From an uncultured Eubacteriales bacterium (GTDB lineage Bacteria > Bacillota > Clostridia > Oscillospirales > CAG-272): DNA of 6,632 bases. Location of the stretch: positions 1 through 6,632 of the forward strand of contig CASEEB010000130.1 of the NCBI GenBank assembly GCA_949286815.1, written 5' to 3'. Below the pieces are notes generated by a model that was given only the letters and a program-made list of their open reading frames with translations, did not search any database and was not told the origin of the DNA. Made by a program: the position numbers and the translations under genes. Below, one piece after another: positions 1 through 5,990 of the stretch; position 1 is the first letter of the stretch; the number at the start of each line of letters is the position of its first letter.

Positions 1-1323
1 GAGGAGTTTTTCATAGCGGGTATAAAAATAGTATGTTCTTTTATTATACTGTGCACCATGAATGTGCCGCTGACACTCATAGTATTTTCGGTAATACCGC
101 CTATGATAATCGTGCTTATGATTTTCAACCGCAAGATGCGCGACGGTTTCAGGGATTCCAGAAAGCAGGTCGGAGAGCTGAATTCTCAGGTGGAGGACAG
201 TCTGCTCGGAATAAGAGTTGTCAAATCCTTTGCCAATGAAGACCTGGAACAGAAAAAATTCGAGAAGGGAAACGAAAAGTTTCTTTCCATAAAAGCGAGA
301 GTGTACAGGGTTATGGCGGGATTTCAGTCCTCGACCAGACTTTTTGACGGTATAATGTATATAGTCGTTGTTGTGGCGGGAGGATTTTTCATGCTGTACG
401 GAAAGATTACCGCCGCGGATTTTACGGCATATCTGATGTTTGTGACCACCCTGCTTACCTCTATACGCAGGATAGTTGAGTTCGCGGAGCAGTTCCAGCG
501 GGGTATGACCGGAATAGAGCGTTTTTCGGAAATTATGGATACCGAACCCGATATCGTTGATTCCAAAGACGCCAAGGTCCTTGAAAATGTAAAGGGTGAA
601 ATAGAATTTGACAATGTCAGCTTTTCATATGAGAGCGAAAATAAAAACGTGCTTACAAATCTGAATCTCAAGGTGAAAGCCGGGGAGAGCATCGCGCTTG
701 TCGGTCCGTCAGGAGGAGGTAAGACCACGCTGTGTTCGCTTATTCCGAGGTTTTACGATGTCACGTCGGGACGCGTGCTGATTGACGGGACAGATATAAA
801 GACCGTGACTTTAAGCTCGTTGCGCAACAATATCGGCGTAGTGGCGCAGGACGTTTATCTGTTCTCCGGAACCATAAGAGAAAATATCGCATACGGAAAA
901 GACGACGCTACCGACGGCGAGATACAGGAGGCGGCAAAGCTTGCGGGAGCGGATGAGTTTATAAACGAGCTGCCGGACGGATATGATACTTATGTCGGCG
1001 AGCGGGGAATAAAGCTGTCGGGAGGACAGAAGCAGAGAATTTCAATAGCGAGAGTATTTTTGAAAAATCCGCCGGTCCTGATTCTTGACGAAGCTACAAG
1101 CGCGCTTGACAATGAAAGCGAAAAACTTGTGCAGCAGTCTCTCGAACGCCTCGCAAAGGGCAGAACTACATTTACAATAGCTCACCGCCTCACTACCGTG
1201 AAAAATGCCGACAGGATTTTAGTGCTGACTCAGGACGGTATTGTCGAATCGGGAAGCCATGAACAGCTTGTCGCCGCGAACGGTTTGTACAGCGAGCTTT
1301 ATAAGCTGTATTCGGAAAATTGA
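1..1323 (+). CDS. ABC exporter half-transporter (fused TMD-NBD), 5' truncated by window edge
   Basis: The frame is open from the first base to a TGA at 1321-1323, giving 440 residues without the true start; an ATG at 58 lies inside a membrane helix and is not the start. Type I ABC exporter half-transporters (MsbA/LmrA/BmrA-like, usually near 580 residues) have a six-helix domain followed by a nucleotide-binding domain, so roughly the first two helices are missing. Hydrophobic stretches lie at about residues 5-42, 115-133 and 140-156. The ATPase domain starts near residue 199 and is complete: Walker A GPSGGGKTT (235-243), Q-loop Gln283, signature LSGGQ (339-343), Walker B ending in Asp363-Glu364, D-loop SALD, and H-loop His395. 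It should act in the cytoplasmic membrane as a homo- or heterodimer exporting a lipid, drug or peptide. The substrate cannot be read from the sequence. A partner half-transporter upstream is plausible but outside the window. Confidence 0.93.
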   Translation, partial: EEFFIAGIKIVCSFIILCTMNVPLTLIVFSVIPPMIIVLMIFNRKMRDGFRDSRKQVGELNSQVEDSLLGIRVVKSFANEDLEQKKFEKGNEKFLSIKARVYRVMAGFQSSTRLFDGIMYIVVVVAGGFFMLYGKITAADFTAYLMFVTTLLTSIRRIVEFAEQFQRGMTGIERFSEIMDTEPDIVDSKDAKVLENVKGEIEFDNVSFSYESENKNVLTNLNLKVKAGESIALVGPSGGGKTTLCSLIPRFYDVTSGRVLIDGTDIKTVTLSSLRNNIGVVAQDVYLFSGTIRENIAYGKDDATDGEIQEAAKLAGADEFINELPDGYDTYVGERGIKLSGGQKQRISIARVFLKNPPVLILDEATSALDNESEKLVQQSLERLAKGRTTFTIAHRLTTVKNADRILVLTQDGIVESGSHEQLVAANGLYSELYKLYSEN

Positions 1324-1356
1324 TTGTAAAACGAGAATTTATCGGAAAATATGCAG

Positions 1357-1397
1357 AAACGGTATGGCGGATGTAAGACAAACGTCATACCGGTTTT
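1357..1397 (+). terminator. Hairpin terminator candidate after the ABC gene
   Basis: Starting 33 bases past the ABC stop codon, GGTATGGCG (1361-1369) pairs with CGTCATACC (1383-1391) with one G-T wobble. AAAC before it pairs with GTTT after it, across a one-base bulge. The loop is 13 bases and a short T run (TTTT, then ATAT) follows. Position and shape suit an intrinsic terminator; the short T tract makes it a weak one. Confidence 0.5.
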
Positions 1398-1645
1398 ATA
1401 TGGTAAACAGTATTGCTCTGAGCGGTATTAAACCGAACAAAAATGCACCTGTCAACAGGTTTCGCCAAATTTTTCAAAAAATTTCTGCGCAACTGATATG
1501 CGCTGCCAGATACAACTTATCCGCTCTGCGCGATATATATGGCAATCGCAAAATCGGAAAAGCGATTTTCAATATAAAAGGGAAGAGAAATGTCTGCAAT
1601 GGCGGTTGGTTCGCGAAATATCGGCAGCCGCAAAAAACAATGATT
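1398..1645. other. Unassigned intergenic island between convergent genes
   Basis: No convincing gene is seen here. The stretch holds several inverted repeats: ACCTGT-ca-ACAGGT (1447-1460), AAAATCG-6 nt-CGATTTT (1550-1569), and GCGGTTG/CAGCCGC (1602-1608 and 1625-1631). One + strand frame stays open across it as a continuation of a frame overlapping the ABC gene, but it lacks an RBS and resembles no family I know. A 17-codon ORF (1590-1643, ATG to TGA) has a purine-rich GGGAAGAG just before its ATG and ends two bases before the terminator stem; I do not count it as a gene. The concentration of structure could reflect a dispersed repeat, a decayed gene or a small RNA. Confidence 0.35.
1427..1455 (-). 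promoter_or_regulatory. Promoter-like sequence pointing at the ABC 3' end (antisense)
   Basis: On the minus strand, TTGACA (1455-1450) is a perfect -35. It is followed after exactly 17 bases by TTTAAT (1432-1427), one mismatch from TATAAT. The -35 sits inside the near-palindrome at 1447-1460. Transcription would begin near 1420 and run antisense into the ABC terminator hairpin. There is no gene for it to serve, so it is either chance or drives a short antisense RNA. Confidence 0.3.
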
Positions 1646-1689
1646 AAAAAGGATACTCAATACCGCAAAGGCAGAGAGTATCCTTTTTT
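1646..1689. terminator. Bidirectional rho-independent terminator
   Basis: AAAAAGGATACTC (1646-1658) is perfectly complementary to GAGTATCCTTTTT (1676-1688), with a 17-base loop. The stem core is 8 bp, flanked by A on one side and T on the other, so either strand reads a stem followed by a T run. It lies 71 bases beyond the stop of the minus-strand oxidoreductase operon and between convergent genes, where a shared terminator is expected. Confidence 0.88.
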
Positions 1690-1760
1690 GATTTGTACTT
1701 TACAGGATCAATCCGAGTTAATAAATGGATAACCCTGACTTTTATAAATGAGGGACAGAT

Positions 1761-2714
1761 TTATCTGATCCTTGCGGAATAAGCCCCCACCATCATGCGG
1801 GTGAGCGCGATGGCGTCATTTATTGAACAGTCAGAGGGTGAAAGACCCTTCATAAACTGAACTATCGGAAGGTCTTTTCCCGCTTCCATGGGGATTTCCG
1901 TGGGACGGAATCCGGTTGAGCTTGCGTTAAGTATTACCTTTCCGTCAAAATGCACGTATCCGAGATTTCCTCCCACCTCAAGGGTCATGGGAGAGCCTGA
2001 GGAAACAAATCCCGTTTCATTGACCGCTATTGCTCCGTCGGGGTAGGACATCACGGTGACAGCGTTGTCCTCAAGCTTTGAGGGGTTGAGAATAGCGTCC
2101 TTTTCGTCACGGCAGACATGTGTAAATGTTGAAGAATAGGTTTCCGGTTCTCCGAGTAACCAGTCTATAAGGTACATGCCGTGCGCGCCGAGGTCAATCA
2201 TCGCGCCGCCTCCGGTTTCCTTTTCATTGTAGAAATGCGCGGGCAGCCAATGCGCGCTGCTGCCGTTGTGACAGTTGCGGAAACGGATATAGTTTATCTG
2301 CCCGAGCTTGCCGTCATCTATCAGCGCTTTTACCGTCAGAGGTCCCGGCATACATCTCTGCGGCATCGAAATGACGAAATTGACACCGTTTTTCTCTACC
2401 GCTTCTTTTACCCGCAGACACTCCTCTACGGTCAGCGCGAGAACTTTTTCCGTGAATATATGCTTTCCTTTATTTGCGATTGCCACCATCATGTCCGCGT
2501 GGTCGCTCGACGCCGAGCAGACAATAACGCCCTCGGCGTCAGACTCAAGCAGGCTTTCAAATGTATCGAAGACCGGAAGATTACATTCCTTTGCGAAGTT
2601 CTCCGAGAAAACGGGGTCACGGTCGTAAACGCCTATGACCTCACCGAATTTTTTTGCGGTTTCGGTATATTCTTTTGCGTGTACATGCCACACGCCGGCT
2701 ATTGCTACTTTCAT
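1761..2714 (-). CDS. Gfo/Idh/MocA family oxidoreductase (317 aa), third gene of operon
   Basis: A cytoplasmic NAD(P)-dependent dehydrogenase-like protein with an N-terminal Rossmann domain (about 1-120) and a C-terminal alpha/beta substrate domain. The nucleotide-binding turn reads AGVWHVHA (6-13), a departure from GxGxxG in which Trp-His replaces the usual small residues. Asp31 ends the second strand and could hold the NAD ribose. The EKP position is EKV (89-91), so the catalytic-type Lys is kept and Pro is lost. GGGAMIDLGAH (168-178) supplies the Asp174/His178 pair that family enzymes use for substrate binding and proton transfer. Length is normal for the family. Its ATG overlaps the preceding stop by one base (TGATG) with no clear Shine-Dalgarno sequence, so translation is probably coupled. 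Family assignment is firm; the substrate (sugar, inositol or derivative) is unknown. Confidence 0.9.
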   Translation of the reverse strand: MKVAIAGVWHVHAKEYTETAKKFGEVIGVYDRDPVFSENFAKECNLPVFDTFESLLESDAEGVIVCSASSDHADMMVAIANKGKHIFTEKVLALTVEECLRVKEAVEKNGVNFVISMPQRCMPGPLTVKALIDDGKLGQINYIRFRNCHNGSSAHWLPAHFYNEKETGGGAMIDLGAHGMYLIDWLLGEPETYSSTFTHVCRDEKDAILNPSKLEDNAVTVMSYPDGAIAVNETGFVSSGSPMTLEVGGNLGYVHFDGKVILNASSTGFRPTEIPMEAGKDLPIVQFMKGLSPSDCSINDAIALTRMMVGAYSARIR

Positions 2715-3799
2715 CAGTCAAAATACACCGGCTTTCCGGTCTTGGATGAGGTGTAAATGGCTTCGAGAATGTCCGAAACCACGCACGCCTGTTCGGGAAG
2801 CACCACAGGGTCGGTGTCCTCGATTACGGAGCGTATCCAGTTATGCGCCTCGGTTACCGCGGGAGACGACTGAGCTCCGGAATAGAAAGCAACTCCGCCT
2901 ACGCTGACGTCGACATCGGTAACGACGGGCTTGCCGTATTCCACTTTGTTGACGGTCAGGCGGTCGTTTTTGATTGAAAGTCCCGCTTTACTTCCGCAGA
3001 GGCGGCAGCTTCCCTCGGCTATTGGCTCGTCGGTATTGAGCGCCCAGCTGGTTTCAAGCATAATTGTAGCGCCGTTTTTCATGACTATCATAGCGCAGGC
3101 GGCCTCTTCAAGCGGGGTGGTGCTGACGCCGTTGTCGCCCCAGATGTTTCCGGCTTCGGGATGTTCAAGCTTCTTGTGGGTCTTGCCTATGACCATGGCG
3201 GGTTCGTAATTGTTCATGAGATAGAGAGTGAGGTCAAGCGAGTGGGTAGCGATGTCTATGATAGGACCGCCGCCCTGTTCCTCCTCATTGAGAAATACGC
3301 CCCAGTTGGGTGTGCCTCTGCGGCGTATAGCGTAGCAGTTTGCGTAGTATATCTCTCCCAAAGCTCCGCTGTCTATGTATTGCTTTGCGTATCTGCTCTG
3401 TTCTTTTTGTCTGTGCTGATATCCGATCGTGAGCTTTTTGCCGGTTTTTTTCGCGGCTTCAAGCATACGGTGAGCGTCCGCGGCGGATTTTGCCATAGGC
3501 TTTTCACACATTACATGCTTTCCGGCATACAGAGCGTCGATGCTTATGTCCGCGTGTTCACGGTTGGGAGTCAGGACGTGAACAACCTCAATTTCGGGGT
3601 CCGCGAGAAGTTCCTTATAGTCGGTGTAGACCTTCGCGTCGGGTGTTCCGTAGTCCTTTGCGGCCTTTTGGGCTTTTTCAATGATTATGTCACAGAAAGC
3701 CACCATGCGCACATTGGGAATTGTTTTGAGCGAGGGCATGTGCTTTCCGTTTGCGATGCCTCCGCATCCGATGATACCTACCTTAACTATTCTGTCCAT
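2714..3799 (-). CDS. Gfo/Idh/MocA family oxidoreductase (361 aa), second gene of operon
   Basis: This is the most canonical of the three. The Rossmann motif GIIGCGGIANGKH (8-20) is intact, and Asp37 at the end of the second strand suggests preference for NAD over NADP. EKP is at 99-101, followed by GGGPIIDIATHSLD (176-189), which contains the expected Asp182 and His186. A RRRGTPxWG segment (159-167) precedes that motif; I associate such segments with carbohydrate-acting members in Bacillota, from memory and unchecked. The expected reaction is reversible oxidation of a hydroxyl on a sugar, inositol or glycoside using NAD, in the cytoplasm. The start is supported by GAGGA six bases upstream (3810-3806). 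It lies 93 bases after the first operon gene and overlaps the third by one base. Family confidence is high; the substrate cannot be assigned. Confidence 0.93.
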   Translation of the reverse strand: MDRIVKVGIIGCGGIANGKHMPSLKTIPNVRMVAFCDIIIEKAQKAAKDYGTPDAKVYTDYKELLADPEIEVVHVLTPNREHADISIDALYAGKHVMCEKPMAKSAADAHRMLEAAKKTGKKLTIGYQHRQKEQSRYAKQYIDSGALGEIYYANCYAIRRRGTPNWGVFLNEEEQGGGPIIDIATHSLDLTLYLMNNYEPAMVIGKTHKKLEHPEAGNIWGDNGVSTTPLEEAACAMIVMKNGATIMLETSWALNTDEPIAEGSCRLCGSKAGLSIKNDRLTVNKVEYGKPVVTDVDVSVGGVAFYSGAQSSPAVTEAHNWIRSVIEDTDPVVLPEQACVVSDILEAIYTSSKTGKPVYFD

Positions 3800-3805
3800 A
3801 AAAAA

Positions 3806-3810
3806 TCCTC
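3806..3810 (-). promoter_or_regulatory. Ribosome binding site of the 361-aa oxidoreductase
   Basis: Read on the minus strand, GAGGA is followed by six T residues and then the ATG at 3799. This fixes the start and gives the gene its own translation initiation inside the operon. Confidence 0.75.
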
Positions 3811-3816
3811 ATGTTT

Positions 3817-3839
3817 TACCGGCTTGCCGGTATTTTTTT
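3817..3839. other. Intercistronic hairpin next to the RBS
   Basis: TACCGG (3817-3822), loop CTTG, CCGGTA (3827-3832), then seven T on the + strand (3833-3839). As a terminator it would work only on the + strand, where no gene runs into it. On the operon (minus) transcript the same stem ends six bases before the GAGGA of the 361-aa gene. There it may act as an mRNA-stability or processing element, or block antisense transcription. Confidence 0.5.
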
Positions 3840-3843
3840 GTAA

Positions 3844-3868
3844 AAAGAATTTATGTAAATTATTCTTT
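3844..3868 (-). other. Weak A/T hairpin after the 430-aa gene
   Basis: AAAGAAT (3844-3850) pairs with ATTCTTT (3862-3868) around an 11-base loop, and on the minus strand a few more T follow. It lies 24 bases past the first operon gene's stop. The stem is too AT-rich for an efficient terminator, though partial attenuation between genes one and two is possible. Confidence 0.25.
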
Positions 3869-3892
3869 GTGTCCGAACGGTACAGCGGTATA

Positions 3893-5185
3893 TTACGAAT
3901 TGTCCACGGAGCTTTGCGTAAAGGCGGATTTGACATAGCCGCTGTCATCCGCAAGCTCTTTGAGCCATTTTTCCCTCATTTTGTCGTATACTTCATCGGG
4001 AATATCGGGGTTTCCCTTTGAAAAGCTCGGTATGAGCTGATCTCCCGCCGCCTTTGCGTACGTGCACATGGTGTCATTTCTCCATTTGTCGCGGATGTTT
4101 TTGTCTCTGAGGTCAGGCACTTCCATGGGAATGTTTCCGTTCAGCACAGAGCGGTACGCGAACATTCCGGGCAGGAACATATCCAGCGCTTCATATACGT
4201 CGATTGTGTCGGCGTCGGGATTGCCGAGTATTTTTTCCACGAAATTGTACATTGAGAAGAAATCGGAGCCGCCGTGTCCGAAATGCGCCACGGTGTCGTT
4301 CTGTTCCGCGTTAAGGTCGATTGAGGAGTAAGCCCCGCTGTATTGACCCGAATATTCGTCATAGTCAATGTAAAGTCTTCCGACGTCTCCGGCTCTTGCC
4401 GATTCACGCGCGGTTTCCATCCGCCCCTTAGAGCCGTATACCGAGTACCATACCGAGTTTTCGTACAGGCCTCCGTGTATGCTTTTTATGATGCCTCCGT
4501 TGTTCAAAGTAATCATTTCAAGCCCGAAGCTGCCACCCTTGGCTCCCGTGCGGATATTTCTTTCGATATGAGGTCCCTCAAATCCGACTACGGAGACCGG
4601 ACGCAGACCGGTCATATGTATAATGGGACCTATTGAGTGCGTGCAGTAAAATGTGGCGTACATGTTGTTTCGCCAATGGTCGCGCTCACCGTAGGTTATG
4701 CTGTGCCAGATCGGCTCGCAGTTGTGCACATATTCGCACTCTCCGTATTCAAACTCGCCTATTTTGTCTTCTCTGTAGAGCTTTTTCATGCGGTAGGGTC
4801 CCGGCATGTAACAGTAGTTCTCACCGTAAGCGTATATTTTACCAGTGCGCTCTACCGCCTCGACAAGCTCGACGGCTTCTTTCATTGTCTGAACGGGCAG
4901 CACTTCGCTGAACACGTGTTTACCCGCTTCAAGGCAGCGTATTGCGAAAGGGGCGTGCTCGTTGGCGTAATTGGCGAGGACAACCGCGTCCATGTCGTGC
5001 TTTATAAATTCATCAAAAGTGGAGTAACAGGTGACCGAGTCGTCTATATGTTTTTTCTGTTCAGCCATTGCCTGCTCGCTTTTGTCGCAGATGGCCACAA
5101 CTTTGGCGTTCTTTGAAGTTTTGCAGAAATTTATCATAGCGGTGCCGCGATACACACCCATGACGCCGATTTTAACGGTTTTCAT
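3893..5185 (-). CDS. Gfo/Idh/MocA family protein, GH109-like divergent branch (430 aa), first gene of operon
   Basis: The N-terminal Rossmann domain carries GVMGVYRG (7-14), with Asp34 after the second strand. The usual EKP is replaced: GKHVFSEVLP (88-97) has Val95 where the catalytic-type Lys belongs. Further motifs are GENYCY (121-126), GEFEYGECEYVH (143-154), and CTHSIGP (181-187) with His183. The combination EV-x, EN-x-CY, E-x-x-Y-x-H and TH-x-x-GP recalls the GH109 branch, whose members keep NAD bound and hydrolyse glycosides by transient oxidation. The 430-residue length also fits better than the ~340 of simple dehydrogenases. No signal peptide is seen, so it should be cytoplasmic. The C-terminal ~80 residues are polar and charged. 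GH109-like chemistry is my inference; a dehydrogenase of unusual mechanism or an inactive partner are alternatives. It is the promoter-proximal gene with the strongest RBS of the operon. Confidence 0.88.
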   Translation of the reverse strand: MKTVKIGVMGVYRGTAMINFCKTSKNAKVVAICDKSEQAMAEQKKHIDDSVTCYSTFDEFIKHDMDAVVLANYANEHAPFAIRCLEAGKHVFSEVLPVQTMKEAVELVEAVERTGKIYAYGENYCYMPGPYRMKKLYREDKIGEFEYGECEYVHNCEPIWHSITYGERDHWRNNMYATFYCTHSIGPIIHMTGLRPVSVVGFEGPHIERNIRTGAKGGSFGLEMITLNNGGIIKSIHGGLYENSVWYSVYGSKGRMETARESARAGDVGRLYIDYDEYSGQYSGAYSSIDLNAEQNDTVAHFGHGGSDFFSMYNFVEKILGNPDADTIDVYEALDMFLPGMFAYRSVLNGNIPMEVPDLRDKNIRDKWRNDTMCTYAKAAGDQLIPSFSKGNPDIPDEVYDKMREKWLKELADDSGYVKSAFTQSSVDNS

Positions 5186-5191
5186 ATTTGA

Positions 5192-5199
5192 ACCTCCTC
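5192..5199 (-). promoter_or_regulatory. Strong ribosome binding site of the 430-aa gene
   Basis: On the minus strand GAGGAGGT sits six bases before the ATG at 5185. It is nearly full complementarity to the 16S rRNA 3' end and settles this start codon. Confidence 0.85.
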
Positions 5200-5216
5200 A
5201 ATTCATTGTTGGCTTT

Positions 5217-5245
5217 ATTATAACAGATATTGTGCAAAATTGCAA
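5217..5245 (-). promoter_or_regulatory. Promoter of the oxidoreductase operon
   Basis: On the minus strand: -35 TTGCAA (5245-5240), 17-base spacer, -10 TATAAT (5222-5217), with TG one base upstream of the -10 (extended -10). Transcription should start near 5210, leaving a ~25-base leader with the RBS. A palindrome TGCAA-aa-TTGCA (5233-5244) overlaps the -35 and could be a repressor site. Confidence 0.8.
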
Positions 5246-5292
5246 TAGAATTTCAAAAATATTTTTATTAATTTCGTCTGTTTGAATAGGTC

Positions 5293-5802
5293 TTAATTCT
5301 GATATTTTCCGTGCTTTTTGAGATACTGACAACCTGTCAGGGTTATTTTGCAAAATGACAGTGTCTGCGACATAAAGCCCGAAATAAAAGCTGTCCAAAA
5401 TCCGATTCCGGGTTGAATTACCGTACATTCGGACGAGATTTTGCTTATATGCTCCGTTGAAATAATAAAAATCAGACTCGCGGCGATAAAAAACGCTGTT
5501 CCGAAAGCGGAGAACACACACGGCAATCCTTTGTCTTTACGCCTTGTTGAAGTTATGCCCGTGTGGGCTGAGGTAAAAAAGCCGCAGAGGAGATACAGAA
5601 ACGCCGAGGTCGGAAATGTAAATGAGATTTTCGCGGTTTCGCATAAATATAGTTTTATTGTCATGTCTGTTTTGGTATCCGCACAGCTCAGGACAGGCAA
5701 AAACAGCAGGGAGAATATTAATATCAGTGTCAGTATCACCTGCGCCGCAGTCAGCCCCAAAAAATATTTTTTGTTTTGTTTTTCCGGGGAATTTATATGC
5801 AT
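5293..5802 (-). CDS. Four-TM membrane protein of unknown function (169 aa)
   Basis: I do not recognise this family. Four hydrophobic segments are visible at about residues 15-38, 61-81, 95-115 and 131-151. The charge pattern puts both ends and the RRKDK loop (87-91) inside the cell and the two longer linkers outside. Cys40 and Cys54 fall in or next to the first outer loop and Cys126 in the second. There is no catalytic motif and no cleavable signal is obvious; the first segment looks like a membrane anchor. The start at 5802 is supported by GGAGG seven bases upstream and a near-consensus promoter. Other frames open across this stretch lack such support. No terminator follows; the next operon's promoter begins within 50 bases of the stop. 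It diverges from the XRE gene and may be its target. Confidence 0.75.
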   Translation of the reverse strand: MHINSPEKQNKKYFLGLTAAQVILTLILIFSLLFLPVLSCADTKTDMTIKLYLCETAKISFTFPTSAFLYLLCGFFTSAHTGITSTRRKDKGLPCVFSAFGTAFFIAASLIFIISTEHISKISSECTVIQPGIGFWTAFISGFMSQTLSFCKITLTGCQYLKKHGKYQN

Positions 5803-5809
5803 TTGATTG

Positions 5810-5814
5810 CCTCC
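5810..5814 (-). promoter_or_regulatory. Ribosome binding site of the four-TM protein
   Basis: GGAGG on the minus strand, seven bases before the ATG at 5802. It is the main evidence, with the promoter, that this reading frame is a real gene. Confidence 0.8.
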
Positions 5815-5832
5815 GAATAATATAACTGTCTT

Positions 5833-5861
5833 ATTATATCACAAATTGAGATATTTGTCGA
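5833..5861 (-). promoter_or_regulatory. Promoter of the four-TM protein gene
   Basis: On the minus strand: -35 TCGACA (5861-5856, one mismatch to TTGACA), 17-base spacer, -10 TATAAT (5838-5833) with an upstream TG (extended -10). The start point would be near 5826, giving a ~24-base leader. The -35 lies inside an inverted repeat. Confidence 0.75.
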
Positions 5862-5877
5862 TATCTCATAATGAGAT
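5848..5877. promoter_or_regulatory. Overlapping palindromic operator in the divergent control region
   Basis: GAGATAT (5848-5854) and ATATCTC (5861-5867) form a perfect 7-bp inverted repeat around six bases that include most of the -35 of the four-TM gene. ATCTCAT-a-ATGAGAT (5863-5877) is a second perfect palindrome sharing the middle arm. Together they give three alternating GAGAT/ATCTC half-sites. This is what a dimeric repressor site looks like; the binding protein is not shown by the sequence. The XRE regulator transcribed away from it is the obvious candidate. Confidence 0.6.
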
Positions 5878-5881
5878 TTTA

Positions 5882-5887
5882 TATAAT
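5882..5887 (+). promoter_or_regulatory. Possible -10 of a rightward promoter toward the XRE gene
   Basis: TATAAT on the + strand directly after the palindrome. No good -35 lies 16-18 bases upstream (TTGTCG at 5855-5860 is 21 bases away), so it is only a candidate. If used, the XRE leader would be about 240 bases. Confidence 0.3.
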
Positions 5888-5990
5888 TAACATATTAATA
5901 ATATATCGGAGGGTGCGTGAAGGTTTTCTTTACCGCGTCAAAGCGCATATTATCTCAAGTATAAATTTTCTGAAAAGCCGAACGCTTTTT

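Noticed and set aside
1241..1732. Long + strand open frame across the ABC 3' end and the intergenic stretch
   Set aside because: It begins inside the ABC gene in another frame, lacks an RBS, runs through the terminator hairpins and resembles no family; treated as a chance opening.
3161..4021. + strand 286-codon open frame over the oxidoreductase operon
   Set aside because: Antisense to two well-supported family genes and crosses their intergenic hairpin; no RBS and no domain signature.
5326..5340. Palindrome CTGACA-acc-TGTCAG
   Set aside because: It lies inside the coding end of the four-TM gene; no T run follows on the sense strand, so neither terminator nor operator is supported.
5441..5806. 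+ strand open frame opposite the four-TM gene
   Set aside because: No RBS or promoter, and the opposite strand has both plus a coherent four-helix protein.
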